DNA of 64,000 nt from Dasypus novemcinctus (lineage: Eukaryota; Chordata; Mammalia; Cingulata; Dasypodidae). The position numbers and the translations under genes were made by a program. Shown piece after piece: positions 10,559 to 21,800 of this stretch (its first letter is position 1; each line of letters begins with the position of its first letter). The notes beneath the pieces are model-generated. The model was not told where the DNA came from, ran no database searches, and saw nothing but the letters and a program-made list of their open reading frames with translations. The stretch spans positions 40,420,365 to 40,484,364 of the forward strand of contig NC_080673.1 in assembly GCF_030445035.2 (NCBI RefSeq), in the 5' to 3' direction.

Positions 10559-11326
10559 TAAGAGAGATGGAAGCGCTCTATAGGATATAAAATCTTTACA
10601 AACAACATCCTATTTAGCAGTTTACATTAAAACCCTTTACCACTAAAAAGAACCTATTTATACCTTAGGTAGTTAGACAAAAAACTTCCAGGATCAGGTA
10701 GTGAAGTAGAATTGGTCAAGAGGCCATTACTTCTTGAGGAAAGAAATTTCTTGAGGCTTTTTGCCTAAACTGCCCAGTGCCTCCTGTGACGGGGCCAGTT
10801 GGGGCAGGCAATGGATAATTTTCAAAGGCTTACCAGGAGGCTGGGTTAAGCTGGTACTCCAGTTCCTATCCATAGTGTGGGAGCAAATAAACAGCCTTAA
10901 AAAGTTGTGATGTTTTCCTCTTCCCATTTGGATTTAAGTTAAGATATAAAAAGACTGGTGGGAGGTCTTCCCCGCTTCCTTCCTGTGTGCAAATGATTTA
11001 AAAGTCCTTGTTCATAACATGGTGTAGTATCTTGGTGAATGGTGACAAGAAGCCTAGTTTGATTAGCTAAATCAACAATTAAAATCATTCCTCGAGCACC
11101 TCTCCAGACTCCCAAGGTGAGCATTTTGAAGGAAGGGTTGCAGGGGGCTTACAAGACTATTGTTCTTTCTTGGGCTTTAATGAACATTTTCAATATTTCT
11201 AAATCAAGTCTAAAAAGTTTATTAAGAAAAAAGGGGTAAAAATTTGTAGTTGACAGTTTGAATATCCTTACATTCAACCATTTTGTAAAACATCTATTTT
11301 TCTTGTGCTATCTTTCCCATTTTTCA
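10559..11326. other. Unassigned stretch
   Basis: No gene, splice signal or repeat recognised; only short open frames. Confidence 0.5.
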
Positions 11327-11369
11327 AATTATAGAATCTCAGAACTGAAAGAAACCTTTGAGGTTTTAA

Positions 11370-11859
11370 GTGGTAGTTATTCTTTCTGTGTCATGGACTC
11401 CTTTGACAGTGTGGAGAAGCCTATGGACCCCTTCTCAGAATAATATTTTTAAATGCATAAATAAAATGCACAGGATTACAATCCAAAGTCAATCATATTG
11501 GAAGTTACCAATATGTTAAAAATGCAAAGTTGTAATATAATAATACACTTTTTATTAACGTATTAATTTTAAAACTCTGGTTGCTAGTCTATTAGCTAAC
11601 ATAATTTCGTAGTAGTGATGAGCCTAAATGATATTTTAAGACATCTGCAACAACAGTCATGTAATCTGAAGATATCTGTGGTTCCCACTGATGACAAAGC
11701 ACAGCTAATACATTGCTAATACTCTTTGTTGCCTAACATTGAAGGAAATGGTTATGCTCAGTTAGAGGTTAGTGGAAATAAGATGTAATTTTCCCCCATG
11801 TAAGTTCATGGACACTCAGATATGATCCTTGAATGACTGGGGGACCATGGACCCTAGGT
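11370..11859 (+). mobile_element. hAT-like DNA element, non-autonomous
   Basis: Internal sequence is AT-rich with no coding frame. Related short motifs face each other at the ends: TGGACTCCTTTGACAGTGTG near 11395 and GGGGGACCATGGACCCTAGG near 11839. It resembles a remembered mammalian DNA element, but I cannot name the family. Confidence 0.5.
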
Positions 11860-11875
11860 TAAAAACACTGATTTA

Positions 11876-11975
11876 AGGGAGCCAGTGCGGCTCAGTGGTT
11901 GAGTGCTGGCTTCCCACCTACGGGGTCCCGGGTTCAATCGTCGGCTCCGTTACCAAAAAAAACCAAACAAACAAC
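11876..11975 (+). mobile_element. Short tRNA-like SINE with perfect duplication
   Basis: A tRNA-like head (box A GGCTCAGTGGTTGAG, box B GGTTCAATC) is joined directly to an A-rich tail without the long DAS body. The 16-bp flanks TAAAAACACTGATTTA at 11860-11875 and 11976-11991 are identical. Perfect flanks point to a fairly recent insertion. Confidence 0.9.
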
Positions 11976-12115
11976 TAAAAACACTGATTTAGTTCTTCCC
12001 TCATACAGATGAGGAAAGTGAGGCCTATAGGGGTTAAGTGATTTGTCAAGAGTCACAAAGTTGGCAGCAGAACCAGGACTAAAACTCAATCTCCCAATAC
12101 CTAATACTCTGCAAA

Positions 12116-14334
12116 ATTTTATATTGATTCAGATCTGAGCTGTCTCTATATGCACCAAAGCCCTTAACTCATTTCTTTGTACATAGTAAATCTCAGTAAA
12201 GATACAGAAGATGAATGGTGTATGGTATGGGCAACGGAGACCAAAGCTGTACACACAATCAGCCCTCACTGCTGAGAATCAGAGTGTGTGGTCATTTTTC
12301 TACCCAGCAGTACAATTAATACAATAGAAATTATTTTTAATTTGTATAAATAAGAGAAAAGGGGTTAAAAATCAAAAGTGCTGTTTTGGTTCCAACATAT
12401 ATATTTATAAAATAAATTTTGTTTTTTCAACTGAATGTATGAAATCCTGATCTTTTAAAAAGTCTGATAGTGATATTTAGATGCAAGTCAGAAAATAATT
12501 TCAAATTTGAAGTTATTTTTAAAAAATACCCATTCATTTAACTTGTGTGTTTTGAAGGTTATCTCAACCTTCTGGATATACCCTGTATCTATACTTATTC
12601 ATGTTTAGTTTCTAAGGCATTAACTGGGTGTCATTAAGAAAGGACGTGTCCCAGCCTGGAAGCAAAAGAATTTGCAAGACCCAAAGAAAATTAAGACAAC
12701 AAATTCAGCTTCTCGTTACACCTAAAGTGATTTAATTTTTCTTGCTAGTAGTTTTAAGTTCATTCTCTGAATATTCTTCTAAAGCAATTGTCTAATTTTT
12801 ACCTATTTAGATTAGTTAGAGTAGTCATTTGTATGATACAAATAGGTTGAATATTTGATGCTGGTTTTTCTATTCCAAACGGGACTGGCTAGTATGAGCA
12901 ATTTTCTGTTTATTTGTGGGTGAAGCTACAGACTTTCAAGCTGTCTGTTTGCTGCAATTTTTATCTGTCTGCCAATAGGATGCCTACCTATCCATTTGCC
13001 AAATGGATAGGCTGATATTTGTTCCTGGAAGGGAATCACCTCCATTTTGATATGTGTGTGGACTTGGTGTTCCTAGCTTATATCTGAGGCAAAAGTCCAA
13101 ATCTCTTAAATTTTACCTGTGACAAGATTCAAGGGACTGGCATTCTTTTATTTAAAGAGGTGGACTTTTACCTAGAAAGATCTTGAATGTACTGGCAAAG
13201 AAAAAATTGGAAAAATAATAATTTGGCAACATTTCAATTTTTGTTGTCTTGGCTTTGGGAAAATGATTTTAAAATGCCTTTAGATTTTCAAGTTCCTTGG
13301 ATGCTTCCAGTGCTTGGCTCTCTGACACACAAGTCATACTTGGTTGATAGTTCTTATTTTTATAACATAATAAGTAATATTTTTACTTTTTAATACTTGA
13401 CAATCTCAAGGTGTTTTAAGTTGAATAAAGGCACACATTTTCACAGGGCCAGGAAGCAACCTCACAGGTTAGCCAATACTGCCTGTGGTGATGTACTTAA
13501 GAAACCTGCTGTTACTAAAACATGTTCAGCAAGACTGCTGAGCCCCATGGCAAATATCCAATTCTGATTTTTATGGTCTGGAACCATCATTTTACATATT
13601 CCCCTACCCAGTTGTTTTCTTTTCCTTTCCTCTTTTTTTTTTTTTTTTTTTGGCACCAGAACAGGATGGTCTGCCAAAAATTATGAAAAAAAAGGTGGTC
13701 CTGCCTTCCACGGTGTCCTCCCAGATCATCAACATTCTAAGCAGGTAAATACAAATCTCCCTTTAAATCAGACCTGCTACTATGTATTTCCTGATCAAAA
13801 AATAAAATAAAATAAAATCAGTAGGTGGGTTATGCCTTACACAGTAGGGAATTACTTCCAACAGATTGTGAAGTCCACTGGGGGGCCTGGCGAGGGGGTT
13901 ATGGGGTGTTTTCATCCTTGAGCTTAGAATTCCTAAAAGGAGTGGGCTCCTGACCAAAGAAGAGCAGCAGCAGTTTGCCCACCGTCCATCCTCACTTTTG
14001 TAGGAGGTCCACAAAGGGGAAAGAGAGGGTGGGACCTACACTGTGTCTATATAGTTTGATTTGAAAAGGAGGAAATTTCTTTCTTCTCCTCCTCTACTAC
14101 CCACCCCAATCATCTCTTCCACAGATATTTGCAGTTTTACTAATAGCACTCTCCTCTCTCTTTGCTTTATTTCCATACTCCTGGGAATCTGCGGGGAGAT
14201 CTGATCTGTCAATATGATGACATTATCCATTCTTTTCTCCCCCTGGGACCAACAGTGTGCACGAGAAAAAAGGAAAACAGACCCTGTAGATGTTCTTGGT
14301 TTAAATAATCATTTTAATATTTATTCTTATACTA
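12116..14334. other. AT-rich unassigned stretch
   Basis: No gene or repeat recognised over most of this stretch. A thymine homopolymer lies near 13632-13652 and an (AAAAT)n-like run near 13797-13818. The 68-codon frame at 13187-13393 has no supporting signal. Confidence 0.5.
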
Positions 14335-14545
14335 TCAGTCGGCAAATATTTATTGAGCACCTACTACTGCAGCACGGTTCTAGGGGCTGGATATGGCTGG
14401 GCTCCAGCGTTACAGGGATGCGTAAGAAAAACAAGGCTCCTTCTGTAACAAAATTTACATTCTAGTAGAAGGAAATACAAACAATCAAACCAATTACAGA
14501 ACAGAAGTTCATATAGTGATAAATGTTATGAGGGAATAATTGGGC
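14335..14545 (-). mobile_element. L2 LINE 3' end, antisense
   Basis: AAATATTTATTGAGCACCTA followed by TTACATTCTAGTAGAAGG and AGTGATAAATGTTATGAGGG is the antisense L2 3' end. Confidence 0.7.
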
Positions 14546-14614
14546 CATGTCAGGGACACATTTCTGGTTTTGGAACCCAAGATTTAGAATTAAGTTCTGC
14601 CTCGCTGGCTTCTG

Positions 14615-15515
14615 GGCTGTTCCTAGGGCACAATGGGCACTCCTGACTGGAGGCTCTCATTCTGTTGTTCCATCTATCCAGAACGCTCTTCCCCCAGATG
14701 TCCACATGCCTCATTCTCACACCACCTTCAGGTCTTTGCTCAAATAGCACATTCTGAGGAAAACCTTCTGCGATGATTAAGTTCATGTGTCAACTTGGCC
14801 AGGTTTTGGTGTCCAGTTGTTTGGTCAAGCAAGCACTGGCCTGATTATTACTGTGAGGGTATTTCTTGGACTTAAATTGTCAGTAAGTGGATTGCATCTA
14901 TGGTTGACTACAAATACACTCAGCTGAGGAGCTTGCCCTCAACAATGACAAGTATCATCCAAATAGTGGAGGGTTTTGGAAGGAGACATGATGATATCAG
15001 CAGTCAGAAGGGAGAATTTCCCTCTCTACTTCAGCCAGTCAGCTTCCCCTGGGGAATTCATCAAGGACCCTCTTTGGAGTTCCCAGCTTATGGCCTGCCC
15101 TAAGGAATTTAGACTTGCTTGTCCCCACAACTGCACGATCCAATTTCTATAATGAATCTCATAATATTTACATATATGTAAATATTTATATATCCTGTTC
15201 GTTCTGTTTGCCTGGAGAACAATGGCTAATATACCTTCCCTAACCACCCTATTTAAAAATACAACTTCCCCACTGCCTACCTTCCTTTATTTCTAAATAA
15301 ATAATACTTATCACCTTCTAATATGCTATATAATTTATGTTAATCCATTTATTTCCTTTTTAAAAACATATTTGGACAATGGACATGTGAGTTCCACGAG
15401 GGCCAGGATTTATGTCTGTGTTGTGCACTGCTGTATCCCAAGCAGTGGACCAGTGCCTGGCACATGGTAAAAGCACAATGAGCATTTGTTTAATGAATTG
15501 ATGAAGTTTCTGAGA
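14615..15515 (+). mobile_element. L2 LINE split by an LTR-like insertion
   Basis: L2 sequence (CAGAACGCTCTTCCCCCAGA ... CAGGTCTTTGCTCAAATAGC) stops near 14770. It resumes at about 15236 (CCCTAACCACCCTATTTAAA) and ends with GTGCCTGGCACATGG ... TTTAATGAATTGATGAA at about 15505. The insertion between is therefore younger than the L2. Confidence 0.72.
14771..15235 (+). mobile_element. LTR-like insertion in the L2
   Basis: The segment starts TGCGATGATTAAGTTCATGT and ends near CTAATATA. ACCTTC repeats at both sides (left about 14764, right about 15231), possibly a short target duplication. TTTCTATAATGAATCTCATA followed by a TATATATCCTGTTCGTTC end suggests an old ERV/MaLR-related solo LTR. Family assignment is uncertain. 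Confidence 0.5.
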
Positions 15516-15951
15516 AGTCGTGACTTTCCATAGATGTAATTATGTAAGAATTTTAAACAAGCAAGGGAAATTTGCTTTTAAAGTGAATCACTTTACCTTA
15601 AATATTCAAATAGAGTTGAAAGATCACTGTCAGAGATGTTTTAGATTAATTCCTGTACCTGGGCCACTTTGAACCTGGGATTCTGTGGGGATTATGTTGC
15701 CACCGCCAGCCAAGTTGGTATAATGTCATTTCAGTGGGCAGCCTGTGCCCACTGAAGTATTTCAGCTGCTTCAGGTGAAAACCTGGTTCTGAAGGAGCAT
15801 AACATTCAACCACCCCAAGGCAACGCACACCCAAAGCTTCAATACAGTTCTGCCAAAACTGGCTTCCTGAGTCTTTCGTACTCCAACAATTATAGATGAT
15901 TTTCATTTGCTTAATTTTAGTAACAATTGATTTATGCTATACAAACTATTA

Positions 15952-16423
15952 TTTGGGAAGCAGATGTGGTTCAAGCGATTGGGCTCCCATCTACCATATG
16001 GGAGGTCCAGGGTTCAATTTCTGGGGCCTCCTGGTGAAGGCAAGCTGGGCTGTGCGGTGAGCTGGCCAGAACGGAGTGCTGGCCCACGCAGAATGCTGAC
16101 TTGCGTGGCGTGCTGACCCGAGTGGAGTGCTCACCCACGCAGAAAGCTGGTGCAGCAAGATGACACAACGAAAAGAGATGCAGAAGAGAGACAATAAGAG
16201 ATGCAGCAGACCAGGGAGCTGAGGTGGCGCAAGTGGTTGAGCACCTCCTTCCCACTCTGAAAGGTGCCAGGATCCGTTCCTGGTGCAGCCTAAAGAAAAA
16301 ACAAGCAGACACAGAAGAACTGACAGCAAATGGATACAAAGCAGACAGCAAACCCAAAACAATGTGGGGGTGGGGGGGTGGATTAAAGTAAATAAATAAA
16401 TCTTTAAAAAAAAACACACACAA
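15952..16423 (+). mobile_element. Dimeric DAS-type SINE
   Basis: One tRNA-like head starts at about 15957 (CAGATGTGGTTCAAGCGATT) and a second tRNA-like unit near 16213 (GAGGTGGCGCAAGTGGTTGA). The DAS tail region follows (CAGACACAGAAGAACTGACA). It is flanked by AAACTATTA at 15943-15951 and 16424-16432. The middle is a tandem series of short GTGCTG-type units. Confidence 0.82.
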
Positions 16424-16432
16424 AAACTATTA

Positions 16433-16493
16433 GTAACCTGCTTCCCACATGGGAGGTCCTGGGTTCGATTTCAGTGCCTCCTAGGGAAAAAAA
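16433..16493 (+). mobile_element. 5'-truncated SINE unit sharing the same target motif
   Basis: Only the second half of a tRNA-like head (GGTCCTGGGTTCGATTTCAG with B box) plus an A tail remains. It is bounded by AAACTATTA at 16424-16432 and 16494-16502, so it abuts the dimeric SINE with one shared copy of the target motif. Confidence 0.75.
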
Positions 16494-16502
16494 AAACTAT
16501 TA

Positions 16503-16725
16503 ATAGACTATACAACACAGTGAACCCTAATGTTAACTATAGGCCATAGTTAACAATATAATTATAATAATATTGTTTCATCAGTTGTAACGAAGGTACC
16601 ACACCAATGCAAAGTATTAATACAGGGAAAAATGTATGTGTCATTAGGGTATATGAGGACTCTGTTTTTCGGCCTGATTTTTATGTAAAACTACAATTTC
16701 TCTAATAAAAAAAAATACAAAAAAT
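16503..16725 (+). mobile_element. Xenarthran-type L1 3' end
   Basis: CAACACAGTGAACCCTAATG, then CAGTTGTAACGAAGGTACCA and an end with TTTCTCTAATAAAAAAAA match the same L1 3' family as 40530-40735. In reverse it matches 51232-51440. Confidence 0.65.
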
Positions 16726-16739
16726 CTGTTAGTGATTCT

Positions 16740-18135
16740 AGACCCAGCTTCCAATTTAAAGGAAATACAGAAGTCAGAGGAATATTAAACTACACCACAG
16801 AAATGTAATCAGCAAAATCCAGACTGGAAAACTCTCAAGACACACATAGAAATACTAAACTAAATTAATGATTGAACAAATAAATAAATGGGAAAGCAAA
16901 GACAAATCTCCTATTCAGAATTCCAAATAACATATAGATACTCCACCCCAAGGAAGGGATCATAACTGCCCACACCTTAAATATAGACTGTGCACAGTGA
17001 CTTTCTTCTAAAGAGTACAGTATGGAAAGGAGAAAAAAGTCCCTTTAGGGAAACAGACTTTGGCCCAGTGGTTAGGGCGTCCGTCTACCACATGGGAGGT
17101 CCGCGGTTCAAGCCCCGGGCCTCCTCGACCCATGTGGAGCTGGCCCATGCACAGTGCTGATGCGCGCAAGGAGTGCCCTGCCACGCAGGGGTGTCCCCCG
17201 CGTAGGGGAGCCCCACGCGCAAGGAGTGCACCGGTAAGGAGAGCCGCCCAGCGCGAAGGAGGGAGCAGCCTGCCGAGGAGTGGCGCCGCCCACGCTGACG
17301 AAGCGGACAAAGAAACAAGACGCAGCAAAAAGACACAGAAAACAGACAACCAGGGGAGGGGAGGGGAATTAAATAAATAAAAATAAATCTAAAAAAAAAA
17401 AAATCTTAAAAAAAAAAAAAAGTCCCTTTAGAGTGGAGAATTCCGCCAAGCACTATCTCAAGGCCGGTGGTCAAGGTTAACAGGAACAGGAAGTCCCATT
17501 GGTGGTATGTTGAGCATGGCACTTTGCCTCTGTGGCCTTCCTCCCCAAAACATTACCACAGTCTAATCATGAGGAAAAGGTCAGACGAACCCAAATTGAA
17601 GGACACTCTATGAAATACCTGACCAATATTCTTCAAAACTGTTAAGATCATCACAAACAAGAATCTGGTTCATCAACTATAATTAATACACATACCACAC
17701 TAATGCCTGGTGTTAATAATAGGGGAAACTTTGTGTGCGTATGGGGTTGAGTGGGAACTCTGTACTTTCTGTGCAGTTTTCTATAAACTTAAAACTGGTC
17801 TAAAAATAAAGCTAGTATTAAGGAAAATATATATAAGAAAGTCTGAGAAACCATCACAACCAAAAGGAGCCTAATATGATGACTAATTGTATTGTGCTAT
17901 CCTAGAGGGGATTCTGGAAAAGATGAAGGACATTAGGGAAAAAAGAGGAAATCTGAATAAAAAAAGTATGGACTTTAGTTAATAATATTTGATTCATTAA
18001 TTGTGACAAATGTGCATACCAATGTAAGATGTTAATAAGGGGGAAACCGGGTGTGGGGTATGTGGGAACTTAATGTACTAACTTCACAATAATTCTGTAA
18101 ATCAAAAAAATATTGTAAAATGTTTATATATTTTT
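16740..18135 (+). mobile_element. Old L1 3' region with nested insertions
   Basis: TTCTAAAGAGTACAGTATGG (before 17030), GAATTCCGCCAAGCACTATC (after 17440), AGAAAGTCTGAGAAACCATC (17837) and TATGGACTTTAGTTAATAAT (about 17968) follow the order of an older mammalian L1 3' region (L1M class). A DAS SINE at 17049-17415 and a related L1-end-like block at about 17667-17830 interrupt it. Confidence 0.7.
17049..17415 (+). mobile_element. DAS-type SINE, long form
   Basis: A well-kept head (TTGGCCCAGTGGTTAGGGCG; B box GGTTCAAGC) leads into a G+C-rich body that retains many CpGs. The 16-bp flanks AAAAAAGTCCCTTTAG at 17033-17048 and 17416-17431 are identical. Retained CpGs and perfect flanks suggest it is among the youngest SINEs here. 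Confidence 0.93.
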
Positions 18136-19589
18136 TAAACCTATTGGTTATTGGGTGTCATAAGATGTACTGAGCCTCTTAGAATTTTTCACTTCTACTT
18201 TTAATGTTGTTTCCCTCCAGCAATCCCTCACTGCTTAGATAAGGATGGTTTTAGTTATGTTTGTGTGAGAAAGATTTAAAAAGGGAAGAAATTAAAATGT
18301 GACTGAGAGTTTCTATTTCACAGGCATTCCTCTGCAAGTTTGAATCTACTTTTGTTCAGGAAAGGGAACAGGGAGCTCCTAACTCACCTCAGCCTTGCAG
18401 AGACCCTGGAGAGGGAGCAGGCCTGCATCTCCTGGTTGGGGGAGTGAAGCGGCAGGGGGGGCTTGCAGGGAGTGGGGAGAACAGAGGAAACTGTGCTATT
18501 AACACAATAATGTTGTTTCCTTAGAATACAAGCAACTAGTTGGGCCTCTTCCCTCCCACATTGCCCCAGCAGAAACTGTGTTCATTTATACCTTTGATAT
18601 CACTGCAAGTTCTCTTCGAGAACGTTCTTGCAGGAACTTGGTTGTCATTTCAATAGGGGGATAAAAGTTAGTAAGGTTAGGGGAAGACGGTGAATTATGC
18701 CAGGAAAGTTAAGAATAGTGAATTCACATGCTCTTCGGTAATAAGTGGCTCCATTTGCTTTAATGTCAGAGCCTTGCTCAAGCATTTATGATAGATCTTG
18801 TTCATTCCCCACCTTGTAATGTTTGTCGAGAAGATACTCCCTGCTAGCAGTGTGTGACTCCTGAACGTGAGTTCTTTTTCTTCCAGTAACCACAGAGAGA
18901 ACGCAGCATGGGATCCCGAGTCTTACTATCGCTCAGCGGGAACCACCTCTCCCCTCCCTTCGATGCTTGGCAAACAACCTTAGTGTGTGAGGACCCGTGG
19001 CCAGGCGGTCCCCTGGGTGGGGTTGTCCCTAAAGGGGCAAAGTTTAGCCAACTTCTACAAAAGCAACAGTCTTTTTGTAGTAAAGGAATTGTTGAAGTCT
19101 TTGGGCCAATTTTTCAGTGACTTTGGAAGCCCTGGGTGTTTGTTTTTCCTAAACATATTCTCTGGGGAAAATTGGAGAGAAAAGAAAAGTGGTAAAAGTG
19201 CACACAGATGGTAAACCCACAGCTCCCGTCAACCGTAGCAAAAAAGCATCTTGACTCAAACAGACACGCTCTGAGGTAGAAATGAAGCCTCAGGGGAAGG
19301 TAGGGAATGGAAGCCCCTGCGTGGGAGTGCTAGGCTGCTCCCAGGAGACCCACAAAATGGCACTGAGTTCAGCTTTCCCCCAGAGGGACCCCTTTAAAAT
19401 GGTAGTGAAGTCAATATTGAGCTAAGCAGTCAAGTCATCAGATAAGTTGTTGTGATTTTCTCCATTTTTCCTCACTTGATAAGAAAGTCATTAAATGGGA
19501 TAGTTTGGAAAAAATGGAAACAAATGTAAGTGGATATTTATCTTCCTGAGGTAGGGAAAGCCTTTCTAAGCATGGCATTAAAAATAGAA
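18136..19589. other. Unassigned, repeat-poor stretch
   Basis: No repeat recognised. A pyrimidine tract ending TTCTTCCAG at 18885 is a plausible splice acceptor, and a 70-codon frame starts at 18908. I recognise no protein in it, and chance is the simpler explanation. Confidence 0.4.
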
Positions 19590-19592
19590 CAT

Positions 19593-19970
19593 AGGAAAGT
19601 GGATGTGACTCAAGCATTTGAGTGCCTGCCTACCACATGGGAGGTCCTGGATTTGGTTCCTGGTGCCTCCTAGAGAAGATAAGCAAGACAGCAAACTGAC
19701 CCAATGGGCAGGCACTACTATATGACACAACAAGGAGACACAAAGAGGAAACACAATGAGAGACACAACAAAGCGGAGCAGAGATGGCTCAAGCGATTGA
19801 ACACCTCTCTCCCACATAGGAAGTCCCAGGTTTGGTTCCCAGTGCCTCCTAAAAAGAAGATGAACAGTCACAGAGAGTGCACCATGAATGCATACAGTGA
19901 GCACAAACAACGGGGGGTGGGGGGGGCGTGTGGGGAAAGGAATAAAGAAATCTTTAAAAAAAGATAGATA
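19593..19970 (+). mobile_element. Dimeric DAS-type SINE
   Basis: The first tRNA-like head (GTGGATGTGACTCAAGCATT) starts near 19601 and the second (AGAGATGGCTCAAGCGATTG) near 19780, followed by the DAS tail region and AAATCTTTAAAAAAAG. The B boxes have drifted to GGTTTGGTTCC-like forms. Confidence 0.8.
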
Positions 19971-19977
19971 GAAAGTA

Positions 19978-20095
19978 AGGGGAGCAGATGTGGCTCAAGC
20001 AGTTGAGAGCCCATCTCCCACATGGGAGGTCTCAGATTCAGTTCCCAGTGCCTCCTAAAGAAAACAAGCAAAACAATGAGCAAACAGATGAGGGA
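19978..20095 (+). mobile_element. tRNA-like SINE unit
   Basis: The head AGCAGATGTGGCTCAAGCAG is followed by CTCAGATTCAGTTCCCAGTG and an A-rich stretch. It abuts the preceding dimeric SINE. Confidence 0.75.
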
Positions 20096-20103
20096 GCCAA
20101 CAC

Positions 20104-20196
20104 AGGGGGCCAGTTTGGCTCAGTGGTTGAGTGCCAGGCTCCCGCATATAAGGCCCCGGCTTCAAACTCCAGTCTTTTTCTTCTTAAAAAAAAAAA
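20104..20196 (+). mobile_element. Short tRNA-like SINE
   Basis: The head GCCAGTTTGGCTCAGTGGTT and a B-box region GGCTTCAAACTCC are followed by an A tail. AGAACATA after the tail (20197-20204) also occurs before the whole stack (19586-19593). Confidence 0.75.
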
Positions 20197-20291
20197 GAAC
20201 ATAAGAGAAAAAGTCAATGAATTGACAGAGTAAAAACTAAAAATGTCTGTATATATTAAAGACACTATAAACAATATTAAAAGGCAAATAG

Positions 20292-20372
20292 AGGAGTGGG
20301 TGTAGCTCAGTGTTTGAATGCCTGCTTCCCATGTGCAGGTTCAATCCCTGGTACCTCCTTAAAAAAAAAAAG
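20292..20372 (+). mobile_element. Short tRNA-like SINE with perfect duplication
   Basis: GAGTGGGTGTAGCTCAGTGT head, GGTTCAATCC B box, then an A tail. The 13-bp flanks AAAAGGCAAATAG at 20279-20291 and 20373-20385 are identical. Confidence 0.88.
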
Positions 20373-20764
20373 AAAAGGCAAATAGCAACTTTGAACAATG
20401 TTTCCAACATACATAGCGCACAAAGGATTGAAAAATCTTAATATACATGGAACTCACAAATCAAATTTAAAAAAATACAAATAGCAGGTAATGTTACCAA
20501 AAATAATTTCAACCAGAAGAGTAAATAAGAAAATTCACATTAAAACAATCACAAGCAACTATTTTCACCAATCAAATTGCAAAGGAAAAAAAACCCAGCA
20601 TTGATGAGAGTTCATTTAAAAAAGGTAGTACTTTCATATATGCAGATTGTAATTTGGTTTATTTCTGGAATTTAGCAATATGTATCAAATGGTAAAAAGG
20701 TAGCACCAGAGTCCTCAGGAGCCCCACTATTGGGGTAGTATCTACTTTGGCTGTCTATGAGATC

Positions 20765-21480
20765 CTGCTGAGATGTGCATAAACTTTACCTCTCTGATGA
20801 CCTCCTTACTCACTTTGAAGTCTCTTAGCCATATAAACTCATTTGTCTTTACCTTTTCCCCCTTTTATTCAAAGTCTTTTTCCAGTTGCATCACAAGCCA
20901 GAGCTTTTTAGTAATCCCTCAGTGCCAAAGAGGCTCATCCCTGGGAGTCATGTCCCACGCTTTGGGGAAGGTAATAATTTATATACAGAGTTTGGCTTAG
21001 AGAGAGGATACATTTGAGCAACATGGAGACTTTCAGGGGGTAACTCTTAGGCACCCTACAACTGTAGGCTAAGATGCAGTTTCAAGAGCAAAGGCTCATA
21101 AACATAGTTGTCAAGGGCCCATCAGTGGACCATCCTTCTTCACTAGTCATTGTCCCTGTACTTGGGGGATTGTTGCTGTTCCATTAGAGGATGTGGCAGA
21201 GCTCCCCAGGATGGAAATTCAATATTCTTTTGCTTGTTGTTTAAATCTCTACTCACTGTGGCAATGCCCCATGAAGACTTGAATATATTTATATACCCTT
21301 TTGTAATCCAAAATGTCTTCAAAAATGAAGCCAAGAATATTGGCAAATTGAATTAATAGGAAAATGAAATAATAATGATAGGTTTAAACATAAGAAATAA
21401 AATATATAATAATTTAGAAAAACTAAAACTAAAATAAAGTTTTAAAAAATTGGGGTATTAAAAAATGAAAAATACTAAAA
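20765..21480 (-). mobile_element. Probable xenarthran L1-related sequence, antisense
   Basis: CTCTTAGCCATATAAACTCA, GGGAGTCATGTCCCACGCTT and GGGGGATTGTTGCTGTTCCA recur in remembered xenarthran genomic sequence as a high-copy element, probably L1. Class and strand are inferred. Confidence 0.45.
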
Positions 21481-21599
21481 AAAAAATTTAAAAAAAATTT
21501 TTTTTGATGTTTTGCCTTTCATCACTGTAATATCTGTTTGTCCTGGATGTACACTGGCATTTTCTTCCATTTCTTCAAGAGCATCTTACTTTTTTTCAT

Positions 21600-21800
21600 T
21601 TTGTCTTCAAAGAAGTTTTAGGTCACAGTAAAGTCACATACAGAATAAAAGGGATTCCCATATACCCATTATCCTCCCCCTCTTCCCCCTTCCCTATTAA
21701 TAACCTTTTTACATATGGATGGTACATTTGTTATAACTGATATGTAAGTATTGATACTCTACTTTTAAATGAGCATTATATAGATGCAAAACTGTTGCAC
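21600..21800 (-). mobile_element. L1 3' end, antisense
   Basis: AAGAAGTTTTAGGTCACAG, ATAAAAGGGATTCCCATATA and GGTACATTTGTTATAACTGA match the antisense L1 3' family seen at 51232-51440. Confidence 0.6.

Larger units (their letters stand above)
11327..12115. repeat. Ancient repeat carrying nested insertions
   Basis: The left arm (ATAGAATCTCAGAACTGAAA) and the right arm (CAGATGAGGAAAGTGAGGCC ... AGTCACAAAG) are two parts of one old mammalian repeat. They are separated by a hAT-like element and a short SINE. Similar uninterrupted sequence is seen near 43340-43480 and 63450-63620. Confidence 0.55.

Noticed and set aside
15971..16423. 142-150 codon overlapping minus-strand frames
   Set aside because: They are antisense translations of the dimeric SINE at 15952-16423.
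18885..19120. Possible internal exon after TTCTTCCAG
   Set aside because: The acceptor-like tract and 70-codon frame have no matching donor or known protein similarity; chance is likely.
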